Shown one piece after another: positions 40,961-49,473 of a stretch of DNA of 64,000 nt; the first letter of the stretch is position 1, and every line of letters starts with the position of its first letter. The stretch is from CAJXYS01 sp913063035 (GTDB lineage Bacteria; Pseudomonadota; Alphaproteobacteria; Rhodobacterales; Rhodobacteraceae): the NCBI RefSeq assembly GCF_050586465.1, contig NZ_JBOCEG010000002.1, forward strand, positions 186,001-250,000. The letters run 5' to 3'. The position numbers were made by a program, and so were the translations under genes. The notes under the pieces are model-generated. The model saw nothing but the letters and a program-made list of their open reading frames with translations, did not search any database and was not told the DNA's origin.

Positions 40961-42846
40961 CAGCTTGCCCGCGTCAGCGCGACGCGCATGGCCCGTTCCG
41001 AGGCCCGCGGGTCGATGTCGAAAAGCGCGGCCAGCTGCTCGGTCATGGCACCGGCCAGCTGTTCGACGTCGGTGATGGTCACGGCCCGGTCGTAGTAGCG
41101 GGTCACGTCATGGCCGATGCCGATGGCCAGGAGTTCCACCTGCTTCTTGCGCTCGACCATGGCGATCACGTCCCGCAGGTGCTTTTCGAGATAGTTGGCC
41201 GGGTTCACGGACAGGGTGGAGTCGTCCACCGGCGCGCCGTCCGAGATCACCATCAGGATCTTCCGCGCCTCGTTGCGCGCGGTCACGCGGCGATGGGCCC
41301 ATTCCAGCGCCTCGCCGTCGATATTCTCCTTCAGCAGGCCTTCTTTCATCATCAGGCCGAGGTTGGGCCGGGCGCGGCGCCAGGGCGCGTCGGCGCCCTT
41401 GTAGACGATGTGGCGCAGGTCGTTCAGGCGGCCGGGCTGCTGCGGGCGGCCGTCGGCCAGCCACGCCTCGCGGCTTTGCCCGCCTTTCCAGGCGCGGGTG
41501 GTGAAGCCGAGGATCTCGACCTTGACCTGGCAGCGTTCCAGCGTGCGCGCGAGGATGTCGGCGCAGATCGCCGCGATGGAGATCGGCCGACCGCGCATCG
41601 AGCCGGAATTGTCCAGCAGCAGCGTCACGACGGTGTCGCGGAACTCGGTGTCCTTCTCGACCTTGAAGGAGAGCGGCGTCGTCGGGTTCGCCACGACGCG
41701 GGCGAGCCGCCCGGCGTCGAGGATGCCCTCCTCGCGGTCGAACTCCCAGCTGCGGTTCTGCTGTGCCTGCAGGCGGCGCTGGAGCTTGTTGGCCAGCCGG
41801 CTGACGGCGCCCTTCAGCGGCTCGAGCTGCTGGTCGAGATAGGCGCGCAGCCGTTCGAGTTCCGCCGGTTCGGCCAGGTCCTCGGCGCGGATTTCCTCGT
41901 CGAAGCCGGTGGTGAAGACGCTGTAGTCCGGGTCGGCCTCGGAATGGGGCTGGGGCGGCGGCGGCTCGTGCGGCGGCTCGCCCTGGGGCAGCTCCGCCTC
42001 GTCGGCCATGTCCTGGTCGTCGGCCTCTTCCATTGAGACCTGCGCCTCGGACTGGTCGGTCTCCTGGCTCTCGGATTCGTCGGGCGGCGCCTCCTGGTCG
42101 TCGGTCGACTCCTCGTTGTCGCGCCCCTCGCTGTCGGGGGTCTCTTCCTCGCTCTGGTCCTCCTCGGCGGTCTCGTCCTGCTCGTCGTTCTCGGCGTCGG
42201 GATCCTCGCCAAGCTGGTCGCCATAGCCGAGATCCTCGATCACCTTGCGGGTGAAGCGGGCGAATTCCGTCTGGTCGGCCAGAACCCGGTCGAGCCGGCC
42301 GAGCGTGTCGCCGGCCTGGCCCTCGATGAAGCCGCGCCAGAGATCCATCACGTTGTCGGCGCCCGCGGGCAGGTCGCGGCCGGTCGCGAGATGGCGCACC
42401 AGGTAGCCGGCGGCCTGGGCCAGCGGCGCGTCGCCCGGGTCGGTGATATCGCCGTAGCCCCGGCGCGCGGCCTCGTCGGCGATGCGCGCGTCGATGTTCT
42501 TGGCGGTGCCGGGCATGTCGCGCGCGCCCATCGCCTCGCAGCGCGCGGTCTCCATCGCGTCGTAGAGCGCGCGGGCGATCTCGCCCTGCGGCTGGTATTT
42601 CGCCGCCGTCTTGTCGTCGTGGTACTTGCGGCGCAGCGCGAAGGCGTCCGCGGTGCCGCGCGCCAGCAGCACCTCGTCGCGGGTCATGCGCCGGCTGATC
42701 TGGGGCAGGCGCATCGAGTCCGACGTCATGCCCGGCGGATCGACGGAATAGCTGACCGACATCTCCGGGTCGTCGGCCATCGTCTTGGTCGCTTCCGCCA
42801 GTGCCTTCTTGAACGGGTCGGCGGGGTTGTCGGTCTGCCTGGTCAT
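40960..42846 (-). CDS. cobT: Aerobic cobaltochelatase subunit CobT
   Basis: 628 residues. The N-terminal domain (RMTRDEVLLARGTADAFALR) is followed by a long very acidic region rich in Asp/Glu/Ser/Gln, then a C-terminal VWA domain with the MIDAS motif LLLDNSGSMRGRP. CobT pairs with CobS in an AAA+/VWA complex that drives cobalt insertion into hydrogenobyrinate a,c-diamide by CobN. It is 21 bp downstream of cobS. No cobN is present in the window. The acidic linker explains the repeated Asp/Glu-coding sequence at 41990-42220. Confidence 0.95.
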   Translation of the reverse strand: MTRQTDNPADPFKKALAEATKTMADDPEMSVSYSVDPPGMTSDSMRLPQISRRMTRDEVLLARGTADAFALRRKYHDDKTAAKYQPQGEIARALYDAMETARCEAMGARDMPGTAKNIDARIADEAARRGYGDITDPGDAPLAQAAGYLVRHLATGRDLPAGADNVMDLWRGFIEGQAGDTLGRLDRVLADQTEFARFTRKVIEDLGYGDQLGEDPDAENDEQDETAEEDQSEEETPDSEGRDNEESTDDQEAPPDESESQETDQSEAQVSMEEADDQDMADEAELPQGEPPHEPPPPQPHSEADPDYSVFTTGFDEEIRAEDLAEPAELERLRAYLDQQLEPLKGAVSRLANKLQRRLQAQQNRSWEFDREEGILDAGRLARVVANPTTPLSFKVEKDTEFRDTVVTLLLDNSGSMRGRPISIAAICADILARTLERCQVKVEILGFTTRAWKGGQSREAWLADGRPQQPGRLNDLRHIVYKGADAPWRRARPNLGLMMKEGLLKENIDGEALEWAHRRVTARNEARKILMVISDGAPVDDSTLSVNPANYLEKHLRDVIAMVERKKQVELLAIGIGHDVTRYYDRAVTITDVEQLAGAMTEQLAALFDIDPRASERAMRVALTRAS

Positions 42847-42867
42847 GATCCTCGCCGTCGCGGGCCG

Positions 42868-43854
42868 TCAGCCGAGGCTGACGCTCGCCGCGCTCTCGGG
42901 CAGCTCCTCGTCGAAGCAGCGCTGGTAGAACTCGGCCACGGTCTGGCGTTCCAGCTCGTCGCACTTGTTGAGGAAGGTCACGCGGAAGGCATAGCCCACG
43001 TCGCGGAAGATCTCGGCGTTCTGGGCCCAGTTGATGACCGTTCGCGGGCTCATCACGGTGGACAGGTCGCCATTCATGAAGGCGGTGCGCGAGAGATCCG
43101 CGACGGTCACCATCTGGCCGATGGTCCGGCGGCCCTTCTCGGTGTTGTAATGCGGGTTCTTCGACAGCACGATCTGCGTCTCGGCGTCGTGGCTGAGATA
43201 GTTCAGCGTGGCGACCATCGACCAGCGGTCCATCTGGCCCTGGTTGATCTGCTGGGTGCCGTGATAGAGCCCGGTCGTGTCGCCGAGCCCGACGGTGTTG
43301 GCCGTCGCGAAGAGCCGGAAATAGGGATGCGGCGTGATCACCTCGTTCTGGTCCAACAGCGTCAGCTTGCCGTCCACCTCCAGCACACGCTGGATCACGA
43401 ACATCACGTCGGCCCGGCCGGCATCGTATTCGTCGAAGACGATGGCCGCGGGGTTGCGCAGCGCCCAGGGCAGGATGCCCTCCTGGAACTCGGTGACCTG
43501 CTTGCCGTCGCGCAGCTTGATGGCATCCTTGCCGATCAGGTCGATCCGGCTGATATGGCTGTCGAGATTGACCCGCACCGTGGGCCAGTTGAGCCGCGCG
43601 GCCACCTGCTCGATATGGGTGGATTTGCCGGTGCCGTGATAGCCCTGGATCATCACCCGGCGGTTATGGGAAAAGCCGGCCAGGATCGCGAGCGTCGTGT
43701 CGGGGTCGAACTTGTAGGTCGAATCGAGTTCCGGCACACGGTCGTTGGACTCGGCGAAGCCGTACACCTCCATGTCGGTGTCGATGCCGAAAACCTCGCG
43801 GACCGAATGCCGCTTCGTCGGCTCCTGTGCCATTTCCATCCTGCCGTCTGCCAT
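42868..43854 (-). CDS. cobS: Aerobic cobaltochelatase subunit CobS (AAA+ ATPase)
   Basis: 328 residues. AAA+ ATPase with Walker A QGYHGTGKSTHIEQ, Walker B IVFDEYDAGRADVM, sensor region RLFATANTVGLGD and the arginine-containing SPRTVINWAQNAE. N-terminal EVFGIDTDMEVYGF is typical of CobS. ATG 43854 gives MADGRMEMAQEP. Provides ATP hydrolysis for cobalt insertion in vitamin B12 synthesis, with CobT just downstream. Confidence 0.95.
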   Translation of the reverse strand: MADGRMEMAQEPTKRHSVREVFGIDTDMEVYGFAESNDRVPELDSTYKFDPDTTLAILAGFSHNRRVMIQGYHGTGKSTHIEQVAARLNWPTVRVNLDSHISRIDLIGKDAIKLRDGKQVTEFQEGILPWALRNPAAIVFDEYDAGRADVMFVIQRVLEVDGKLTLLDQNEVITPHPYFRLFATANTVGLGDTTGLYHGTQQINQGQMDRWSMVATLNYLSHDAETQIVLSKNPHYNTEKGRRTIGQMVTVADLSRTAFMNGDLSTVMSPRTVINWAQNAEIFRDVGYAFRVTFLNKCDELERQTVAEFYQRCFDEELPESAASVSLG

Positions 43855-43997
43855 GCTGTCATCCCGTTTCCGTGCGCCCGGTCCCCGGCCGGACGGCGCG
43901 TTTCGCAACCCGCGTGTAGTGGAACATATCGCGACGAGAGGCAAGGGGAAGGACGTCGCCCCGGCGCGGCCGGCGGTCCCGTCGCAGCGCAGCCGGT

Positions 43998-44630
43998 TCA
44001 GTCCTTGAAGCTGCGGCTTTCCTTGATCTGGTCCCAGGCCCAGACGACCTCTTGCAGGCGCTCCTCGTCGGCGCGCGTGCCGCCGTTCATGTCCGGGTGA
44101 AGATCCTTGACCAGCGACTTGTACTGCTTGCGGATCTCGGTGCGGGTCCAGTGATCCTGCGCGTCCAGGATCTCGAGCGCACGGCGCTCGGTCGGCGGCA
44201 GGCGCCGGGTCGCGGCGCCGGCTCGGCCCTTGCCCGGGTTCTGGGTCGCCTTCTCGCCAAGGATCTGCATCGGGTCGTCGATGCCGAGCCGTTCCCAGGC
44301 CCGCTGCTCGCGATCGTTGAGCGGACGCGTACCGCGCCCCCAGACCCGATCCTTCTGCATCTGTTCCTCGACCTCTTCCTCGTTCTGCGAGGAAAAGAAG
44401 TTCCACTTCAGGTTGTATTCCCGCACATGGTCGAGGCAGAACCAGAAATACTCGTCCAGGTGATCGGGCGATTTCGGCGCGCGGTACTGGCCGGGCTTGT
44501 CGCAGCCGGGCTGCTCGCAGACGCGCTGCGAGGTCTCGAAAGCGCCGGACATGCCGCGACGCCCCCGGTTGCGCTTCTTCTTGTCAACCGAGGCGCGGAT
44601 ATCGAAATCGAAAGGGGAACGGTCCGTCAT
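43998..44630 (-). CDS. J-domain protein with N-terminal cysteine motif
   Basis: 210 residues. The C-terminal 60 residues form a J-domain with the essential HPD in KDLHPDMNGG, preceded by WTRTEIRKQYKSL. A DnaK co-chaperone role follows from family knowledge. The N-terminal half has a possible zinc site, CEQPGC...FWFCLDH, and a charged central region. The J-domain at the C-terminus, not the N-terminus, marks it as a specialised type seen in alphaproteobacteria. It is divergent from bolA with about 90 bp between starts. Confidence 0.85.
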   Translation of the reverse strand: MTDRSPFDFDIRASVDKKKRNRGRRGMSGAFETSQRVCEQPGCDKPGQYRAPKSPDHLDEYFWFCLDHVREYNLKWNFFSSQNEEEVEEQMQKDRVWGRGTRPLNDREQRAWERLGIDDPMQILGEKATQNPGKGRAGAATRRLPPTERRALEILDAQDHWTRTEIRKQYKSLVKDLHPDMNGGTRADEERLQEVVWAWDQIKESRSFKD

Positions 44631-44721
44631 GTGTCACGCGTTTGTTCTCGACTCGGGCGCATTAGTTTAGTGTTTTGTGCGCGCGAACCAAGGGCAATCT
44701 CTAAGGCAGATGGAATTTCAC

Positions 44722-44976
44722 ATGGGGCTTGAAGACCAGATCCGCAACCGGCTCGAAGAGGCGCTTGCGCCGACCGAACTCGAGGTCATCAACGAAAGCC
44801 ATCGGCATGCCGGCCATGCCGGCGACGACGGTTCGGGCGAAAGCCACTGGCACCTGGTGATCGCGAGCCCGCGGTTCGAAGGAAAGAGTCGCATCGCGCG
44901 CCACCGGGCGGTGCATGCGGCGCTCGGCCCCGATATCATGGGCCGGATTCACGCCTTGTCGATGGATTTGCGCTGA
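44722..44976 (+). CDS. bolA: BolA family protein
   Basis: 84 residues. The whole chain matches BolA: IRNRLEEALAPTELEVINES, then HAGHAGDDGSGESHWHLVIAS with the histidine-containing loop, and RHRAVHAALG at the end. BolA proteins work with monothiol glutaredoxins in Fe-S cluster handling and stress regulation. ATG 44722 is preferred over 44710, with GGAA seven bases upstream. No glutaredoxin gene is adjacent in this window. Confidence 0.88.
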   Translation: MGLEDQIRNRLEEALAPTELEVINESHRHAGHAGDDGSGESHWHLVIASPRFEGKSRIARHRAVHAALGPDIMGRIHALSMDLR

Positions 44977-44993
44977 GCGCGCGGCGGGGCCGG

Positions 44994-45440
44994 TCAGTCG
45001 CGCCCCGCATCCGCGTTCCGGTTCGGGACCATCCGGCCAAGCCGAGGTTCCTCGCGCCGGGCCGGCTGCGGGCCGGGATCGGGCACGGCAAGGCTTGCCT
45101 GCAGCCGTTCGAGAGCCGAGGCGCCGGGACGCTGCCGCGGCGGGCGGCCGGCGGTAACAGGGGGCGCGGCGCGCGCCGCGACGTCGGCGGCCGGGGCCCC
45201 TTCGGCCAGCGGGCGGCGAAAGACCAGCATGCTGCGATAGACCGTGCGCCGCGCCGCGAGACCGGCGCGTTCCTCGACGGGCAGGCTGTCGGTGCGGAGG
45301 TATTCCCAGCCTTCGGCGCCGAGCTCGTTCATCACCGTGCCGAGCGCATGGGCGAAGCGGTCCTCGGGGGCTCCGAGTTTCCTGCCCTTGGCCCCGCGGC
45401 GGGGCGCGGGGACGACACGGTATTCATAGCGGGACGGCAT
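44994..45440 (-). CDS. DUF4177-like protein with disordered tail
   Basis: 148 residues. The N-terminal 80 residues resemble DUF4177: YEYRVVPAPRRG, LGTVMNELGAEGWEYLRTD and YRSMLVFRRPL. This small beta-alpha unit has no known function. The C-terminal 65 residues are rich in Pro, Ala and Arg and probably disordered. It ends 17 bp beyond the end of bolA on the other strand. Could also be annotated as hypothetical. Confidence 0.7.
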   Translation of the reverse strand: MPSRYEYRVVPAPRRGAKGRKLGAPEDRFAHALGTVMNELGAEGWEYLRTDSLPVEERAGLAARRTVYRSMLVFRRPLAEGAPAADVAARAAPPVTAGRPPRQRPGASALERLQASLAVPDPGPQPARREEPRLGRMVPNRNADAGRD

Positions 45441-45547
45441 GGCCTGACTCCGGATCTGGTCGCGTCAGGGTAGAGCCTAGCAGCCGTTTGCCGCGGCTGT
45501 CCATTGTCGCGGGGCCGCGTGGCGGCGTGCCGCCGGCCCGGCCGGGC

Positions 45548-47059
45548 TCAGAGTCCGAGCTTCGCCGCCACGATCTCGTTGACTGCCTTGGGGTTGGCCT
45601 TGCCGCCGGTGGCCTTCATCACCTGGCCGACGAACCAGCCCGCGAGCTTTGGGTTGGTCTGGGCCTTTTCCACCTGGGCGGGGTTCTCGGCGATGATCTT
45701 GTCGACCGCGGCCTCGATGGCGCCGGTGTCGGTGACCTGTTTCATGCCGCGGGCCTCGACGATCTCGGCGGGGTCGCCGCCCTCGGCCCAGACGATCTCG
45801 AACAGTTCCTTGGCGATCTTGCCCGAGATATCGCCCTTGGCGATCAGGTCGAGGATGCCGCCCAGCTGTGCGGCCGAGACGGGGCTCTCCTCGATGCCGA
45901 GATCTTCCTTGTTCAGCCGGCCGAACAGCTCGTTGATGACCCAGTTGGCCGCCTGCTTGCCGTCGCGGCCCCCGGCCACGGCCTCGAAGAAGGCGGCGTT
46001 GGCCGGTTCCGCCGTCAGCACGCCGGCGTCGTATTCGGTGATGCCGAAGTCCGTGACGAAGCGGGCCTTCTTCTCGTCCGGCAGTTCCGGCAGGCTGGCG
46101 GCGATGTCGTCCACCCAGGCCTGCTCGATCTCGAGCGGCAGCAGGTCGGGGCAGGGGAAGTAGCGGTAGTCATGCGCCTCTTCCTTGGACCGCATCGAGC
46201 GTGTCTCGCCCTTGTCGGGATCGTAGAGGCGGGTTTCCTGCACCACAGCGCCGCCATCCTCGATGATCGCGATCTGGCGGCGCGCCTCGTATTCGATCGC
46301 CTGCTGGATGAAACGCATCGAGTTCATGTTCTTGATCTCGCAGCGCGTTCCGAGATGGCTGAAATCCTGCGTTTCCTGGTACTTCTCGTAATCGCCCGGA
46401 CGGCAGACCGACACGTTCACGTCGGCGCGCAGGTTGCCCGACTGCATGTTGCCGTCGCAGGTGCCGAGATAGCGCATGATCTGGCGCAGCTTGGCGACAT
46501 AGGCGGCGGCTTCCTCGGGGCCGCGGATGTCGGGGCGGCTGACGATCTCCATCAGCGCGATGCCGGTGCGGTTGAGGTCCACGAAGGACATCGTCGGGTC
46601 CATGTCGTGGATCGACTTGCCGGCATCCTGTTCCATGTGGATGCGCTCGATCCGGACCTTGCGCGCAACGCCCGGCCCCATGTCCACCAGCACCTCGCCC
46701 TCGCCCACGAGCGGGTGGTAGAGCTGGCTGATCTGGTAGCCCTGCGGCAGGTCGGGATAGAAGTAGTTCTTGCGGTCGAAGGCCGAGACGAGGTTGATCT
46801 CCGCCTTGAGCCCGAGCCCGGTGCGCACCGCCTGGGCCACGCAGAATTCGTTGATCACCGGCAGCATGCCCGGCATCGCGGCGTCCACGAAGGCGACGTT
46901 GGAGTTGGGCTCGGCGCCGAATTCGGTCGAGGCGCCGGAGAACAGCTTGGCCCGGGACGCCACCTGCGCATGCACCTCGAGCCCGATCACGAGCTCCCAG
47001 TCCTGCTTGGCGCCGGCGATGATCTTCGGCTCCGGTTCGGTATAGGTCAGGTCGAGCAT
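45548..47059 (-). CDS. gatB: Asp-tRNA(Asn)/Glu-tRNA(Gln) amidotransferase subunit B
   Basis: 503 residues. GatB kinase-like domain: WELVIGLEVHAQV, FYPDLPQGYQISQLY, GIALMEIVSRPDI, SGNLRADVNVSV, CEIKNMNSMRFIQQAI and DYRYFPCPDLLPL. The C-terminal YqeY-like tail domain reads NWVINELFGRLNKE. It works with GatA and GatC to convert misacylated tRNA to Gln-tRNA or Asn-tRNA. gatA and gatC are not in this window. Start MLDLTYTEPEPK. Confidence 0.97.
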   Translation of the reverse strand: MLDLTYTEPEPKIIAGAKQDWELVIGLEVHAQVASRAKLFSGASTEFGAEPNSNVAFVDAAMPGMLPVINEFCVAQAVRTGLGLKAEINLVSAFDRKNYFYPDLPQGYQISQLYHPLVGEGEVLVDMGPGVARKVRIERIHMEQDAGKSIHDMDPTMSFVDLNRTGIALMEIVSRPDIRGPEEAAAYVAKLRQIMRYLGTCDGNMQSGNLRADVNVSVCRPGDYEKYQETQDFSHLGTRCEIKNMNSMRFIQQAIEYEARRQIAIIEDGGAVVQETRLYDPDKGETRSMRSKEEAHDYRYFPCPDLLPLEIEQAWVDDIAASLPELPDEKKARFVTDFGITEYDAGVLTAEPANAAFFEAVAGGRDGKQAANWVINELFGRLNKEDLGIEESPVSAAQLGGILDLIAKGDISGKIAKELFEIVWAEGGDPAEIVEARGMKQVTDTGAIEAAVDKIIAENPAQVEKAQTNPKLAGWFVGQVMKATGGKANPKAVNEIVAAKLGL

Positions 47060-47234
47060 CAGCGTCCTCCGTCGTCGATCCGCCTTCTAGGCCAGCCGGG
47101 GCGGGCGGGCAAGGGCGGACGCGCAGGGTTTCGCCGATCCGGGTTCGACGGCGGCGCCAGGGATTGCGTGGCCGGCGCGTCGGGGGCATTCTACGCCCGA
47201 TCCGCCGGCCTGCCGGCACTGCCGGGAAAACCCG

Positions 47235-47831
47235 ATGCGCCTGTCATATCGTTCCGCCGTCGCGCTCGTCGCGGTCCTTCTGGCCGCCGGCTGCGCGGAG
47301 CCGGTGGCCTCGACCAAGTCGCCGGACACGCCACCGCCGATGCGTTGGGATCATCGCCCCGAGGCCGATCGCTGGACCGCGGCGACGATGGCGGCGCTGG
47401 ACGGGCACGGCCGCGCCCTCGTCGCGCTGGAGCCCGCCGATGTCGGCGACTGGTGCCCGGCCTATCCCGAGGCGGACGCGGAAACGCGCAAGGCCTTCTG
47501 GGCCGGTCTCATCTCTACCCTGGCCAAGCACGAAAGCACCTGGAACCCGGGCGCCGCCGGCGGTGGCGGGCGCTGGTTCGGCCTGGTGCAGATCGCCCCG
47601 GCCACGGCGCGGGGCTATGGCTGCGCCGCCGGGGACGCGGCGGCGCTGAAGGACGGGGCGAAGAACCTGTCCTGCGCGGTGCGGATCATGGCCGAGACGG
47701 TGCCGCGCGACGGGGTGATCGCCGCGGGCGGACGCGGGGTCGCGGCCGACTGGGGACCGTTCCACAGCGCGCGCAAGCGCGGCGACATGCGCGCCTGGAC
47801 CCGCGCGCAGAGCTACTGCCGCGACGGCTAG
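47235..47831 (+). CDS. Lytic transglycosylase-like lipoprotein
   Basis: 198 residues. Lipoprotein signal peptide with lipobox LAAGC (Cys near residue 20), then a proline-rich linker and an SLT-like domain with the catalytic glutamate in LAKHESTWNPGA, followed by GLVQIAPATARGYGC. This is the lysozyme-like fold used to cleave peptidoglycan. Four cysteines in the mature part may form disulfides. It sits alone between gatB (divergent) and an acyltransferase (convergent). Confidence 0.83.
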   Translation: MRLSYRSAVALVAVLLAAGCAEPVASTKSPDTPPPMRWDHRPEADRWTAATMAALDGHGRALVALEPADVGDWCPAYPEADAETRKAFWAGLISTLAKHESTWNPGAAGGGGRWFGLVQIAPATARGYGCAAGDAAALKDGAKNLSCAVRIMAETVPRDGVIAAGGRGVAADWGPFHSARKRGDMRAWTRAQSYCRDG

Positions 47832-47837
47832 GGGGCC

Positions 47838-48716
47838 TCAGTATCCGCCCGCCGTCTCGCGCGCCCAGCTCGGCATGCGGGTGGTCTGCACCAGCGAAAC
47901 CGTCGGCGCGTGGCGTCCGCCCAGCGCCAGCGTCTCGTTCATCAGCATCTCTATCCCGTCCTGGGAATTGGACGAGATCCGTTCGGGCGCGATCGGCTTG
48001 CCGATGGTGATGCGGTAAGGCTGGCGATCCTTGTTGAGCGTCTCGTGGAACAGCGTGATGTCGCGCAGGGTCGGGTGGATGAGGTCGAAGATGTAGAACA
48101 GCGCGGAATTGCGCGCCCGGATGTTGACCGGTATCACGGGCAGCTCGAACTTGCGCGCGATCATCGCCGCCGAGGGCATCCAGGGCCGCTCGAACAGCCG
48201 GAGCCCGCGCCGCTTGGCCAGGCGTCCCGATGGGAACAGGACGCCGAGACGACCGGCATCGACCGCCTTGCGGGTATAGGCCATGGTCTCGCGGGTCTTG
48301 GCGTGGCTGCGCTTTTCCTTGCGCCATTCGACCGGCGCGATCATGTCCTGCATCTGCGGCAGCACACGCAGGATGTCGGAATTGGCGTAGTAATAGGCGT
48401 CCGGCCGAACCTGGCGCAGCACGTGGTGCAGGATGATCCCGTCCGCGATCCCGGTCGGATGATTGGACACGATCAGCGCCGCGCCGTTGCGCGGAATGTT
48501 CTCGAGGCCCGAGAATTCCACGTCGCGCGCGATGAGCGCGGCCATGCGGGACATGATCTCGGGCGGGGCGGCGTCCTCGATCGCGGTGCCGATCTCCAGC
48601 GTCCGGTCGTAGCCGAGCATCCGGTTCAGAACCCGGCGCACGGGCGGCACGGCCCAGTGCTCTCGGTAGAGCCACGGCGCGCGCTCGGCAATCAGCGGGT
48701 CGATTCTGTCCTTCAT
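47838..48716 (-). CDS. Lysophospholipid/glycerophosphate acyltransferase family protein
   Basis: 292 residues. PlsC-type motifs: VSNHPTGIADGII (HX5D catalytic motif), the block GVLFPSGRLAKR (motif III), and PVIPVNIRARN (motif IV). Transfers acyl groups from acyl-ACP or acyl-CoA to a lipid or amine acceptor at the membrane. It might belong to the ornithine-lipid or hemolysin-type acyltransferase branch. ATG 48716 gives MKDRIDPLIAER; longer in-frame starts would add an unconserved stretch. It starts 128 bp from the end of the PfpI gene on the same strand. Confidence 0.83.
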   Translation of the reverse strand: MKDRIDPLIAERAPWLYREHWAVPPVRRVLNRMLGYDRTLEIGTAIEDAAPPEIMSRMAALIARDVEFSGLENIPRNGAALIVSNHPTGIADGIILHHVLRQVRPDAYYYANSDILRVLPQMQDMIAPVEWRKEKRSHAKTRETMAYTRKAVDAGRLGVLFPSGRLAKRRGLRLFERPWMPSAAMIARKFELPVIPVNIRARNSALFYIFDLIHPTLRDITLFHETLNKDRQPYRITIGKPIAPERISSNSQDGIEMLMNETLALGGRHAPTVSLVQTTRMPSWARETAGGY

Positions 48717-48843
48717 GGCGTCGTTCCACCAAAGCGGCGTTACACCAATGTGACACCTGCCGGTATCCGGGCGCAAGCCGATCCCGCGCGATCCGGCGCA
48801 TCGGCGCGGATCCGCGAGACCGGCGACGCCGTTTGGCACGCCG

Positions 48844-49404
48844 TCACGACGCGGCGCCCGCGCGGTCGCCGTTTTGCACCTCGTCGATGATTTTCTGGAC
48901 GAAATCCTCCAGATCGCCGGGGTTTCGGCTGGTCACGACGCCGCCATCGGCCACGACGGGCGCGTCCACGACCTCGGCGCCGGCATTTTTCAGATCGGTC
49001 CGGATGGACGGGTAGGAGGTCATCCTGCGGCCCTCGGCCACGCCGGCCTCGACCAGCATCCAGGGCCCGTGGCAGATCGCGGCCACGACCTTGCCGCTGT
49101 CCGCGAAGTCCCGGACGAGCTGCACGGCGTCGGCGTCGAGGCGCAGAAGATCGGGATTGATCTGACCGCCGGGCAGCACCAGCGCGTCGTAATCCCCGGC
49201 CTCGGTGTCGGCGATCGCACGGTCCGCATGAGCCTGGTCGCCCCAGTGATCGGTCTTCCAGCCCCGGATGTCCTCGCCGTCCGGTGTCGCGAGATCCACC
49301 GTCGCGCCGGTGGATCGGAGCTTCTGGCGCGGGGCCTCCAGTTCCGACTGCTCGAAACCGTGGGTGGCCATGATCAGGATGCGGGCGTCGTTGATCGCGG
49401 GCAT
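48844..49404 (-). CDS. DJ-1/PfpI family glutamine amidotransferase-like protein (YhbO type)
   Basis: 186 residues. DJ-1/PfpI superfamily with the N-terminal DARILIMATHGFEQSEL, ALVLPGGQINPD and the nucleophile elbow AAICHGPWML containing Cys. The C-terminal VVTSRNPGDLEDF matches the PfpI/YhbO branch. Members act as glyoxalases or protein deglycases and in stress protection; older databases call them proteases. A TCAAGGAGAC site precedes the start. Confidence 0.88.
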   Translation of the reverse strand: MPAINDARILIMATHGFEQSELEAPRQKLRSTGATVDLATPDGEDIRGWKTDHWGDQAHADRAIADTEAGDYDALVLPGGQINPDLLRLDADAVQLVRDFADSGKVVAAICHGPWMLVEAGVAEGRRMTSYPSIRTDLKNAGAEVVDAPVVADGGVVTSRNPGDLEDFVQKIIDEVQNGDRAGAAS

Positions 49405-49473
49405 CGGGGTCTCCTTGACTGCGCTAGGGAAAGGTTCGACCCCGCCAACGCGCGACCCCTTGGCCCGGTTCCC

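Noticed and set aside
41990..42220. Possible repeat or insertion because of monotonous GTCCTC/GTCTCC-rich sequence
   Set aside because: It encodes the acidic Asp/Glu/Ser/Gln linker typical of CobT and stays in frame.
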